DNA from: CAXBID01 sp963815305
GTDB taxonomy: Bacteria > Bacteroidota > Bacteroidia > Flavobacteriales > Flavobacteriaceae
Assembly: GCA_963815305.1 (NCBI GenBank)
Contig: CAWFFW010000001.1
Span: forward strand, 682,001 to 746,000
Direction: 5' to 3'
DNA length: 64,000 nt
The position numbers and the translations under genes were made by a program. The notes under the pieces are model-generated. The model did not search any database and was not told the DNA's origin. It was given only the letters and a program-made list of their open reading frames with translations. Position 1 is the stretch's first letter, and every line of letters starts with the position of its first letter. Shown here one piece after another: positions 50,499 to 59,052 of the stretch.

Positions 50499-50746
50499 AT
50501 GATAAGCATCTTTGGTTTTTACAATCTATTTATTTTTAAGCTGTTACCCGTTATATTGCTTATAAATTTAGGTGTTTCATGTAAAAGTTCTGTGAATGAT
50601 ACTATGAGAGCAATTTAAAAATGCACCTGCAGAATACAACCAAAACCATATTATAGATAAGGAAATTATATTTTGAAATAGAAATACGTCCTACTCAAAC
50701 AACATTATACCCAGTATTAAAAGATGATTTGGCTAATATTCCTTAA
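50499..50746 (+). pseudogene. Degraded remnant of a small lipoprotein gene
   Basis: An ATG at 50499 begins a clear lipoprotein signal (MISIFGFYNLFIF... with NLGVSC as lipobox, Cys28), but the frame stops at 50618. Shifting by one base at 50616 continues as KNAPAEYNQNHIIDKEIIF. Another +1 shift at 50674 continues as EIEIRPTQTTLYPVLK up to a stop at 50744-50746. The joined reading looks protein-like but is far too short for an enzyme, so this is probably the eroded end pieces of a former locus gene. The family is not recognised. Confidence 0.45.
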
Positions 50747-50786
50747 AGAAAAGTTTAACTATGAACTTTTGTAATATTAATATCAA

Positions 50787-51611
50787 ATGAAAATAAAAAG
50801 AAAACTAGCGCTTATCATGCCAGTACTGTTAATAGCGGTTCTGATATTGGCAATGAAAGAACCAAAACGGCTATCCAACAATAAAATTATTGATAGTTGG
50901 CAGCCATTATTTAATGGAAAAGATTTTAACGATTGGAATTTATTTACCAAAAATGGAGATACTACAGCAATGACAAAAGTATTTTGCATTGATGAGGATG
51001 AAGTTTTACACTTTTTTCGCGATCTTCCAGATGGATATGCTTTAGAAGATCATAACGCACTTCACGGTACCATGATTACAAAGCGAAGTTACAGTAAATA
51101 TATATTACAATTTGAGTATAAATGGGGTAAAAAACTGGTAAATAATTTTAAGAGGCTGCAGTACGATTCTGGACTTTATTTTCATATTTCAGAAGCAAGT
51201 GCTTATCCATTAGGGATACAATATCAAATACGCTACAACCATCTGAATGACATTAGTTATGTAGCCGAAATACGTGGGAAATTCAATCGTGATTGGTATT
51301 CAAAAGATGGTCTTTTCTCGATGCCTTCTAAAGGTGGCATGCTCATGGCCACTTCAAATGGTTTAAATCTACCTGCAGCAGATGCATATGCTCATGGGCT
51401 GGATAATCAATGGAATACATGCGAAATTATTGTTATGGATAACGAGTATGTTATTTTTAAACTTAACGGTAAAGTAGTAAATATGGTAACTAATCTAAGC
51501 TGGAGTTCTGGTTTTATTGGGTTGGAAGCTGAAACAGGTGAAATTTTCTGGCGAAATATTAGAATAAAAGAATACAAAAAAAGGATTCCTAAAGAAGTCT
51601 TTTTAAAGTAA
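50787..51611 (+). CDS. DUF1080 / 3-keto-disaccharide hydrolase-family protein (PF06439)
   Basis: This 274-aa protein has an N-terminal signal or anchor segment (LALIMPVLLIAVLILAM). The single PF06439 sandwich starts at WQPLFNGKDFNDWNLF and includes SKYILQFEYKWG, YDSGLYFHI, GIQYQIRYN, NQWNTCEIIVMDNEYVIFKLNG (in part) and a final WSSGFIGLEAETGEIFWRNIRI stretch (in part). It belongs to a subgroup different from the pair at 35378/36129, with longer insertions. In other Bacteroidetes loci such proteins act with periplasmic sugar oxidoreductases on 3-keto sugars; here only the family supports that role. The flanking DNA on both sides holds gene remnants. Confidence 0.82.
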   Translation: MKIKRKLALIMPVLLIAVLILAMKEPKRLSNNKIIDSWQPLFNGKDFNDWNLFTKNGDTTAMTKVFCIDEDEVLHFFRDLPDGYALEDHNALHGTMITKRSYSKYILQFEYKWGKKLVNNFKRLQYDSGLYFHISEASAYPLGIQYQIRYNHLNDISYVAEIRGKFNRDWYSKDGLFSMPSKGGMLMATSNGLNLPAADAYAHGLDNQWNTCEIIVMDNEYVIFKLNGKVVNMVTNLSWSSGFIGLEAETGEIFWRNIRIKEYKKRIPKEVFLK

Positions 51612-51746
51612 AAAGTAACAGGATTATTTTATTTCCATATAATGGAATAATAATTATACAATCACCTTATTAAAATTCACCAGAATTAATTTGCTAAAAA
51701 CAATGTAAAAAGGACATGAAACAAAAAGGTTAAGAGGTCCAATTAT

Positions 51747-51806
51747 ATGCCATCTGGTTAACGAGGTCCTATGTAAATTAAAGTTATAAAAAATTTGAAA
51801 TTAAAA
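51747..51806 (+). pseudogene. Fossil copy of the 3' end of a GH106-type gene
   Basis: About 42 of 60 bases match the last 60 bases of the GH106 gene (50431-50490), starting with the identical ATGCCATCTGG and including identical ATTAAAGTTA. Translated in the matching frame it reads MPSG-stop-RGPM-stop-IKVIKNLKL, against MPSGLMGPVQIKVKKTVKL in the intact gene, so in-frame stops mark decay. It sits between two DUF1080 genes, in a 220-bp gap that otherwise shows nothing. It implies that a second GH106-like gene once stood here or that this stretch was duplicated. Confidence 0.6.
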
Positions 51807-51831
51807 GTCTAAAGTTATAAGATGCAATTTT

Positions 51832-52659
51832 ATGAATATAAGAAAAGTCAGATTAAAAAATAGACGTTATAATTTTCTCTTTTGTGTATTACTGTTATTT
51901 AATTTTTATTCATGTAAAGAAAAAACAGAAAAAGATAAAGAAGAAAATGGAGCTTCAACATCAAAACTAGAAGATGGTTTTGTCTCAATATTTAATGGTG
52001 AAAATCTAGAAGATTGGTTAGGCGATTCTACATATTGGCGGGTTGAAAGTGGAAATTTGGTAGGAGAAGTGACTCCAGAAACAATATTAAATAGAAACAC
52101 TTTTATTATTTGGCAAGGTGGAAAACCAGACGACTTTGAATTGAAATTGGAGTATAGAATTTCTGAATTGGGTAATAGTGGTATCAATTATCGTAGTGAC
52201 CAATTGGACACCATTCCTTTTGCATTGAGAGGGTATCAAGCCGATATTGATGGGAGAAATAGGCATACAGGACAGAATTATGAAGAACGTAAACGCACCA
52301 CATTGGCGTATCGGGGAGAAAAAACCGTTATACACGCACAGCCCAATTCTAATGAGGATGGATCGTTAAAAGCCAATGTAAAAAAGAATGTGTGGCAAAG
52401 TTATGAAGTGGTGCAATCCTTGGGGGACCGAGATTCTTTAAGTGTTTTTATACAAAATGGAGATTGGAATAAGTGCCATCTTGTAGTTAAAGGCAACCAC
52501 ATGCAGCATTTTATCAATGGTGTTTTGATGAGTGACGTAACGGATGAAGATACTGTGAATCGGCGTTTTTCTGGATTGATTGGGGTTCAAGTTCATGTTG
52601 GGCCACCCATGAAAGTGGAATATCGGGATATTAGGCTTAAAACACTGCCAAAGATTTAA
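51832..52659 (+). CDS. DUF1080 lipoprotein (PF06439), keto-glycoside lyase/hydrolase-like
   Basis: This 275-aa lipoprotein has a lipobox (NFYSC, about Cys28) and a charged linker (KEKTEKDKEENG). The PF06439 domain is of the most typical type: GFVSIFNGENLEDWLGD, FELKLEYRISELGNSGINYRS (in part), RGYQADIDGRNRHTGQNYEE, RRFSGLIGVQVHVGPPMKVEYR (in part). This subgroup includes the Bacteroides proteins shown to act on 3-keto-beta-glycosides, so of the four DUF1080 proteins here this is the best candidate for a catalytic role. It would act in the periplasm or on the outer membrane. No Gfo/Idh/MocA-type oxidoreductase, the usual partner, is encoded in the window. Confidence 0.86.
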   Translation: MNIRKVRLKNRRYNFLFCVLLLFNFYSCKEKTEKDKEENGASTSKLEDGFVSIFNGENLEDWLGDSTYWRVESGNLVGEVTPETILNRNTFIIWQGGKPDDFELKLEYRISELGNSGINYRSDQLDTIPFALRGYQADIDGRNRHTGQNYEERKRTTLAYRGEKTVIHAQPNSNEDGSLKANVKKNVWQSYEVVQSLGDRDSLSVFIQNGDWNKCHLVVKGNHMQHFINGVLMSDVTDEDTVNRRFSGLIGVQVHVGPPMKVEYRDIRLKTLPKI

Positions 52660-52702
52660 GTAAGTTCACAATGATTACCAACGACATATTTGTGTTCATA
52701 GA

Positions 52703-52726
52703 ATTTTTTAGTTCGTTCTAAAAAAT
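52703..52726 (+). terminator. Hairpin after the DUF1080 lipoprotein gene
   Basis: ATTTTTTAG (52703-52711) and CTAAAAAAT (52718-52726) form a perfect 9-bp stem with a 6-nt loop (TTCGTT), 44 bp after the stop codon. It is AT-rich and has no long T tail, so it would be a weak terminator or a 3'-end stabiliser. Confidence 0.4.
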
Positions 52727-52839
52727 AATAGCAAATCTTAGGCAAAGTAATATGATTACCGATAAAAAATAAATAAAACAATATCTAAATAAATACTTCT
52801 ACTCGTCTCTATATATTAATTATTAAAAGACTAAATACT

Positions 52840-54795
52840 ATGAGTATTATCATTAGTAATATTAAATCTAAATTCATCATACTAGTATGGTTTATCATAT
52901 TTCTAGTAATGCAGCTGTGCTATTCTCAAAGTTTACACGGCCAGAAGGAATTGGACAGGTTAACCACTAAGTTAAAATTAGAGAATCCAATTTCAGAAGT
53001 CTTCATAAATAAACACGTATCTAAGCAGTCTCCAAAATTAATACTTACCCCAGACATTGAACTTAAATTAAAAGAAAAAATAAAGTCTGATAAACTGGTT
53101 AAAACCTATTATAAATTTTTAAAAGAAGAGGCTTTTAGAATTGTTGAAACCCCTTTATTAAAGTTGGAATTAAAAGGCTTTAGGTTTCCTGATGCTCGTG
53201 AGGCATTGCGCCGACTAGCTACTTTGAGTATGGTATACCGCATTGATAGAAATTCCGAAATTTTAAATAGAATTAATGATGAACTATTAACCATTTGTGC
53301 TTTTGAAGATTGGAATCCTCAGCATTTTCTAGACGTCTCTCAAGTTGCACTTGGGGTTTCATTGGCTATAGACTGGAATGCCAATACCTTACCTAAAAAA
53401 ACTGTAATATTAGCAAAACAGGCATTAGTTGAAAAAGCCATTATGCCCAGTTTTAATACTGAAGCGGTTCGTATGGGTTGGATTAATGAAAGTAATAATT
53501 GGAATGCCGTTTGCCATAGTGGTATGATAGTGGCTTCTTTAGCTATTGCAGAGGAATATCCTAAGTTGGCTGCAAAAACCATTTCTAGGGCTTTAGAAAA
53601 ACTCCCAAATTCATTAAAAGAATATGCTCCAGAAGGTGTGCATCCTGAAGGTCCTTTTTATTGGCGTTTCGGAACATCATACACCGCTGTGGCCTCAAAT
53701 GCATTAACCACCGCTTTAGGGACTGATTTTGGAATTTCTGCCAGTCCTGGTTTTATGCAAACTGGAGATTACAGATTACAAGTTACAGCACCCTCGGGAG
53801 ACTGTTTTAATTATGCGGATTCTGATGGTAAAACCGATGGAGACGCCTCGGCAGTATTAGCGTGGTTTGCCGCTCAAACCAATAACGGTGCCTATATAAA
53901 TGAATCATTTTTTGAATATCCAAATAACCCTGATTTGCTTTTAACGCAAGATGCATTAATTCAGCAAAATGAGGGTAGGTTTGCCAGTGTAGCGCTTATA
54001 TGGTTAGCACAATGCACTTTTGAAAAAACCACTGATTTGCCTCAGGCTTGGTATGGTAAAGGGCATGTGCCTATTGTGGTTTTTCGAAGTGAAAAGGACG
54101 ATGAGAAACAATTTTATTTAGCAACCAAAGGTGGATCAGGATTAATTAGTCATGGTAATATGGATGCAGGAACTTTTGTGTTCGAATTAAATGGTGTACG
54201 CTGGGTGGTCGATCCAGGTAACCAAAGCTATTTCCCCCTTAATCAAGTAGGATTTCAATTAAGCAATAGTAAACAAGACAGCGAACGTTGGACTTTATTG
54301 ACCAAAAACAATTACGGTCATAGTACGATTACAGTAAATAATGAATTATTTAACGTAAAAGGTAATGTTCCCGTTTTAGATTTTAAAGAGGGAAAAATTC
54401 CAGAGGCTACTTTGGATTTGACTGCGGTATACGGGGAGAACATAAAATCATTAACACGCAAATTTATTAAAGAAAACGATCAGTCACTCCTCATAGAGGA
54501 TCAATTTGAAATTAATGAAGCTACTCAAATAATTACTTGGCAAATGATGACGGTTGCAAAGGTTTTGCCTACAAAAAATGGAGCTATTTTAAAGCAAGAT
54601 GGTAAAATTCTGAACCTCTCAATAGTATCACCAACTGATTTAGAAGTATCAATAATTTCGTTGGATCCATCACCTTTGGACATTGATAAGAAAATAAAAA
54701 ATTTAAAACGTATTGAAATTAGGATTCCAGCATATATTATTAAAGAAAAAAAGGGACTCTTACAGGTTCGTTTGTCAAACGGTAAATCGAATTAA
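52840..54795 (+). CDS. Heparinase II/III-like polysaccharide lyase
   Basis: This 651-aa secreted protein has a signal sequence (residues ~11-30). An alpha-toroid N-terminal domain (about 80-390) has NNWNAVCHSGM (about 219-229) and VHPEGPFYWRFGTSYT (about 267-282). The Asn, His and Tyr residues there are at positions used for charge neutralisation and base/acid catalysis in this fold. The C-terminal beta-sandwich is of the heparinase II/III type (PF07940), with GGSGLISHGNMDAGTFVFE and VRWVVDPGNQSYF. Members cleave uronic-acid-containing glycans by beta-elimination (alginate, heparinoids, ulvan-like or bacterial exopolysaccharides). The PL family (PL15, PL17 or other) cannot be settled by eye. 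It is the second lyase of the locus. Confidence 0.78.
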   Translation: MSIIISNIKSKFIILVWFIIFLVMQLCYSQSLHGQKELDRLTTKLKLENPISEVFINKHVSKQSPKLILTPDIELKLKEKIKSDKLVKTYYKFLKEEAFRIVETPLLKLELKGFRFPDAREALRRLATLSMVYRIDRNSEILNRINDELLTICAFEDWNPQHFLDVSQVALGVSLAIDWNANTLPKKTVILAKQALVEKAIMPSFNTEAVRMGWINESNNWNAVCHSGMIVASLAIAEEYPKLAAKTISRALEKLPNSLKEYAPEGVHPEGPFYWRFGTSYTAVASNALTTALGTDFGISASPGFMQTGDYRLQVTAPSGDCFNYADSDGKTDGDASAVLAWFAAQTNNGAYINESFFEYPNNPDLLLTQDALIQQNEGRFASVALIWLAQCTFEKTTDLPQAWYGKGHVPIVVFRSEKDDEKQFYLATKGGSGLISHGNMDAGTFVFELNGVRWVVDPGNQSYFPLNQVGFQLSNSKQDSERWTLLTKNNYGHSTITVNNELFNVKGNVPVLDFKEGKIPEATLDLTAVYGENIKSLTRKFIKENDQSLLIEDQFEINEATQIITWQMMTVAKVLPTKNGAILKQDGKILNLSIVSPTDLEVSIISLDPSPLDIDKKIKNLKRIEIRIPAYIIKEKKGLLQVRLSNGKSN

Positions 54796-54827
54796 ATTAG
54801 AATAATTAATAATTTAAAATAAATATC

Positions 54828-55739
54828 ATGAAAAATTATATCATAGCAAGTATGGCTTTAATCACCTTGTTTTCCTGTGCCAATAAAAAGAAAAAAGAAA
54901 CTTCAGAAAATGAAGTAAAAATGGAAGTAGAAAAATCTAAAACAACACTTACTTTACTTCATGAAACTAATAACTTACCACGTTTAGAGTCTGTTATTTT
55001 AGATCAAAAAAGAGACCTTCTATATGTATCTGTGCAAAACGAGCAAGAACCGGGAGATGGTTATATTGCTAAATTGTCTTTAGATGGAAACATATTAAAC
55101 CCTCAATTTGCAATGGGGCTTAACGAACCGAAAGGCATGACCATTGTTGATGATAAATTGTATGTGGGAGATCTATTTGATTTGGTTGAAATTGATTTGG
55201 AAACTGGGAATATTTTAAATACATATACTAACGAAAAAATAAGATATCTTAATGATGTGACATCAGATTCACAAGGAAATGTATACGTATCTGATATGCA
55301 TGCTTCATCTATTTACAAATTAGATCCGAATAAAAATTTAACGCTTTGGTATGATTCTCCTGAAATAGAAAGCGCTAATGGTCTTCTAATAGATGGTGAT
55401 GATATAATAATTGGTGGTTGGGGATATTTTACGGATGGTAAAGCGATAAATGCTGGGATTGGAAAATTGCATAAAATGAATTTAAAAACAAAAGAATTGT
55501 TGACTATTACGCCTGAACCTTTAGGTAATCTGGATGGTATTCAGTTGCTTGATGATACCAGTTTTTTTGTTACAGATTGGAAAGCAGGTAAAGTCTTTAA
55601 GGTGAATAAGGATGGAACATCAGAAGAATTATTAGATACGGAACAAGGTGCTGCAGATTTGTGGTATATCCAAGATGAAAAGCTTTTGATACTACCTTTA
55701 AATAAAGAAAATAAGTTAGCTTTTTATCAAGTAAATTAA
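54828..55739 (+). CDS. SMP-30/gluconolactonase-like beta-propeller lipoprotein
   Basis: This 303-aa protein has a lipobox (LFSC, about Cys17) and a Lys/Glu-rich linker, then a six-bladed propeller of the SMP-30/gluconolactonase/LRE type: LPRLESVILDQ, EPKGMTIVDDKLYVGD, LNDVTSDSQGNVYVSD, ESANGLLIDGDDIIIG, GNLDGIQLLDDTSFFVTD. The Glu, Asn and Asp positions used for metal binding in SMP-30 enzymes appear present (E in LESV, N in SANG, D in LDGI), so lactonase or related sugar-acid chemistry is plausible. A lactonase would follow naturally from a sugar dehydrogenase product. It lies 32 bp after the lyase gene and 19 bp before a second propeller gene. Confidence 0.75.
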   Translation: MKNYIIASMALITLFSCANKKKKETSENEVKMEVEKSKTTLTLLHETNNLPRLESVILDQKRDLLYVSVQNEQEPGDGYIAKLSLDGNILNPQFAMGLNEPKGMTIVDDKLYVGDLFDLVEIDLETGNILNTYTNEKIRYLNDVTSDSQGNVYVSDMHASSIYKLDPNKNLTLWYDSPEIESANGLLIDGDDIIIGGWGYFTDGKAINAGIGKLHKMNLKTKELLTITPEPLGNLDGIQLLDDTSFFVTDWKAGKVFKVNKDGTSEELLDTEQGAADLWYIQDEKLLILPLNKENKLAFYQVN

Positions 55740-55758
55740 AGATTTTAAATATTGATTT

Positions 55759-56718
55759 ATGAGATACTATGTTGTAATTTTTTGTGTTTTTAACCTGTGT
55801 TTAGGTTTATCGCCATCAGTTCTTTTTGCACAAGAACAATCTATAGTGAAATTTAAAGGGGTTAAAACTTGGGAACTTGAAAAAAGTCCGCAAGATATTG
55901 GATATAAATTAGTGCCCAATTGGTTAAAAATTCCAGAAGCGAATGCACCTAAAATAGTATCTGGCGTTGCAGTAGATTCTAAGGACAATATTTTTATAGT
56001 AGATAGAGATAGTGTACCATCGGTAATATGTGTTAATAGCAACGGCCTATTTCAATTTCAGTGGAAACCGAAAGGACTAGGTGCCCCACATTTTATTCAT
56101 TGTGATAAAAATGATGATTTATGGATTACAGATATCAAAACACATCAAATTCATAAGCTTTCTAAAAAAGGTGAAATTATTTTATCTATTGGTGTACGAG
56201 GCGTTAATGGCAATGATGATAATCATTTTGATAAGCCTACAGATATTGCATTTCCAGAGGATGGTTCAGTATTAATTTCTGATGGTTACGGGCAAAATAA
56301 GCGAATTATTAAACTCGATTCCAAATTCAATTATATTGAAGAATGGGGAGCAAAAGGAATGGAACCCGGTAAATTTGCTATACCACATGCATTAACTATT
56401 GCTTCTGATGGTAAAATATATGTTGCTGATCGTGACGCTTGGCGCATACAAATTTTTAATAATGATGGTAAACTCCTTGAAGTTTGGCCGCACATAGGTC
56501 GCATATTTGATATTGTAGAAATCCCTAATAACTATTTTCTTTGTTTAGACGCTACAACAGCTAGAGTATCTAAAGTAGATAAAGCGGGTAATTTAATTGG
56601 TTTCTTTGGAGAAAGAAATAAAGTTTTTGATGCTCACGGAATGGCAATAACTTCTAAAGGGGACTTACTGATAGCTCTTAAGGATGGTAGGGTGGAGAAG
56701 TTTGAAAATAGTAACTAA
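55759..56718 (+). CDS. Secreted NHL-repeat beta-propeller protein
   Basis: This 319-aa protein has a signal peptide ending about VLFAQ (residue 25). NHL-type repeats follow: VSGVAVDSKDNIFIVDRD, GAPHFIHCDKNDDLWITD, DKPTDIAFPEDGSVLISDG, AIPHALTIASDGKIYVADRD and FDAHGMAITSKGDLLIALKDG. These match the peptidyl-alpha-hydroxyglycine lyase/NHL type of six-bladed propeller. Such proteins occur often in PULs, but their function is unknown; sugar binding or lyase activity have been considered. It directly follows the SMP-30-like gene in the same transcript. Confidence 0.75.
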   Translation: MRYYVVIFCVFNLCLGLSPSVLFAQEQSIVKFKGVKTWELEKSPQDIGYKLVPNWLKIPEANAPKIVSGVAVDSKDNIFIVDRDSVPSVICVNSNGLFQFQWKPKGLGAPHFIHCDKNDDLWITDIKTHQIHKLSKKGEIILSIGVRGVNGNDDNHFDKPTDIAFPEDGSVLISDGYGQNKRIIKLDSKFNYIEEWGAKGMEPGKFAIPHALTIASDGKIYVADRDAWRIQIFNNDGKLLEVWPHIGRIFDIVEIPNNYFLCLDATTARVSKVDKAGNLIGFFGERNKVFDAHGMAITSKGDLLIALKDGRVEKFENSN

Positions 56719-56884
56719 TTCTTATGAAATAATCATTTAAAACGATATATCATTTGATTTCATTTAAATAAGATTTTCCCTAAAAAAAAACACGTTAACA
56801 GCATAGAACAGGATACTTTATTTTTAACATATTTTTATTTTAGTAGACTATTAAAATATTTAATCTTAAAATAACATTCTTAAA

Positions 56885-59032
56885 ATGAATAAAGTTTTTT
56901 TTCAGTTTATAATTCTAGTCTTTTTAGTAGGCTGTCAATCTGATAAAACAAAAGAAACAGACAACAAACAAAATCAAACTTCAACTAAAGTTAAAACTCT
57001 TTTAAGTAAAATGACTTTGGAAGAAAAAATAGCAGAATTAACGCAAGATGCACCTGCTAATGAACGTTTAGGGATTCCTATGATGCGATATAGTGAATGT
57101 TTACACGGACTTTGGTTAGAAGGGGCCACCGTTTATCCACAAGCTATTGCTTTAGGATCTACTTGGGAGCCTGAATTGATTAGAGAAATGACAACGGAAA
57201 TAGCCAAAGAAGCTAGAGCTGCAAATTTAACCCATTGCTATTCTCCTAATTTAGATGTTATTTCTGGAGATGCTCGTTATGGTCGTGTTGAAGAATCGTA
57301 TGGGGAAGATCCGTATTTGGTTTCTAGAATGGGCGTTGCTTTCATTGAAGGGCTTCAGGGAACAGGTGAAGAATATTTAGATAAAAATCACATTATAGCA
57401 ACAGCTAAGCATTTCGTTGGCTACCCAGAAAATAGAAGAGGAATAAATGCCGGATTTGGTGATATGTCTGAACGTCGATTATATGAGGTTTTTATGCCTC
57501 CTTTTGAAGCTGCTGTAAAAGAGGCTAAAGTAGGTTCTATTATGCCAGGGCACCAAGATTTAAATGGGATTCCATTGCATATGGATCAAAAACTACTAAC
57601 AGGTGTTTTGCGAGATGAATGGGGTTTCGACGGTTTTATTGTTTCAGATAACAATGATGTATCGCGTTTAAATTTGATGCATTTTATAGCAAAAAATAAA
57701 ACAGAAGCTGCTATTTTAGGATTAAGAGCTGGTGTAGATATGGATTTGGTTATTGGGAAAAGTCCAGCTAATTCAGCATACATAAATCATGTATTGTTAG
57801 ACACTCTAAAAAGCAATCCAGAATTGGTTAAATATGTTGACCAAAGTGTATCGCGAATTTTAACTGCAAAATATAAATTGGGGTTGTTTGAAACTAAGGA
57901 TAACAAATATCCAGACACTATAGTAAGTAAACCAGAAAGTCAAGCTGTGGCATTAAAAATCGCTAAAAAAGCAATCACTTTACTAAAAAATGACGGGAAT
58001 TTATTGCCATTAGATAAAACGAAAATTAAAAGTATAGCCGTAATTGGACCTAATGCTTCAGAGGTACGTTTAGCAAATGGAAAATACACGCAATTAGGAG
58101 GCTATGCAGGCATACCACCTTATTATATATCTGTTTTAGAAGGTATTCAAGCTAAGGTAGGTAAAGATATTAAAGTAAATTATGCTGAAGGTGCTGCTTT
58201 AAAAAGTACTTCAACAAAAGGATTTTCAGAAGCTATAGCTACCGCAAATAAGTCTGATATTGTAATATTAGGTATAGGAGGTTCTACAGAAACTTGTGGC
58301 GAAGGTGTAGATAGAGATCATCTTGATTTATTTGGAGTTCAAAATGAATTAGTAGAAGCCATTCATAAAACAGGAAAACCAATTGTAGCTGTTCTTATAA
58401 ACGGGAGACCCTTGTCTATAAATTATGTTGCTGAAAATATTCCTGCTATTCTAGAAACATGGTATTTAGGAATGAATTCTGGAGAGGCTATTGCCGAAAC
58501 TCTTTTTGGAGATAATAATCCTGGAGGGAAATTAACCGTATCGTTCCCGCGTTCAGTTGGTCAGATACCTGTTACTTATTTAGAACGTCCAGACTTCGTA
58601 GGTTCAGGAAAAGGACTTTATAAATTTTCAGATAAATCGCCATTATTTCCATTTGGATTTGGATTAAGTTATACAACATTCGAATATTCAAATTTAAAAT
58701 TGAAAGATCAGAGTATAAATATTGATGGAAAAACAACGGTTTCTATTGATGTTACTAATACAGGAGAAATAGACGGCGATGAAGTTGTACAAATGTACGT
58801 ACGAGACGATTTTGCATCGGTAGGTAGATATATTAAAATGTTAAAGGGTTTTAAGCGTATTCATTTAAAAGTAGGCGAAACAAAAACAGTAAGTTTTGAA
58901 TTAAATTCAGATAATTTATCAATATATAATATAGACATGGATAACGTTGTTGAATCTGGTGACTTTACTATTTCTATAGGCGCTTCTTCCTTAACTAAAG
59001 ACTTACACGACATTAAACTAACAGTTCTATAA
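56885..59032 (+). CDS. GH3-family beta-glycosidase lipoprotein (beta-xylosidase/beta-glucosidase type)
   Basis: This 715-aa lipoprotein (lipobox LVGC, Cys17) has an (alpha/beta)8 domain with NLDVISGDARYGRVEESYGEDP (in part), AKHFVGYPENRRG and SIMPGHQDLNGIP, and the nucleophile Asp255 in FIVSDNNDV. The alpha/beta sandwich domain has GSTETCGEGVDRDHLDL, which contains the likely acid/base Glu, and GKPIVAVLINGRPLSI. A C-terminal fibronectin III-like domain (TVSIDVTNTGEIDGDEVVQMY, in part) ends the protein. This is the complete GH3 layout. It removes terminal beta-linked sugars from oligosaccharides in the periplasm; the ending resembles xylosidases and glucosidases alike, so the sugar is open. 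Confidence 0.92.
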   Translation: MNKVFFQFIILVFLVGCQSDKTKETDNKQNQTSTKVKTLLSKMTLEEKIAELTQDAPANERLGIPMMRYSECLHGLWLEGATVYPQAIALGSTWEPELIREMTTEIAKEARAANLTHCYSPNLDVISGDARYGRVEESYGEDPYLVSRMGVAFIEGLQGTGEEYLDKNHIIATAKHFVGYPENRRGINAGFGDMSERRLYEVFMPPFEAAVKEAKVGSIMPGHQDLNGIPLHMDQKLLTGVLRDEWGFDGFIVSDNNDVSRLNLMHFIAKNKTEAAILGLRAGVDMDLVIGKSPANSAYINHVLLDTLKSNPELVKYVDQSVSRILTAKYKLGLFETKDNKYPDTIVSKPESQAVALKIAKKAITLLKNDGNLLPLDKTKIKSIAVIGPNASEVRLANGKYTQLGGYAGIPPYYISVLEGIQAKVGKDIKVNYAEGAALKSTSTKGFSEAIATANKSDIVILGIGGSTETCGEGVDRDHLDLFGVQNELVEAIHKTGKPIVAVLINGRPLSINYVAENIPAILETWYLGMNSGEAIAETLFGDNNPGGKLTVSFPRSVGQIPVTYLERPDFVGSGKGLYKFSDKSPLFPFGFGLSYTTFEYSNLKLKDQSINIDGKTTVSIDVTNTGEIDGDEVVQMYVRDDFASVGRYIKMLKGFKRIHLKVGETKTVSFELNSDNLSIYNIDMDNVVESGDFTISIGASSLTKDLHDIKLTVL

Positions 59033-59052
59033 ATTGTTTTAAAAAAAATATT

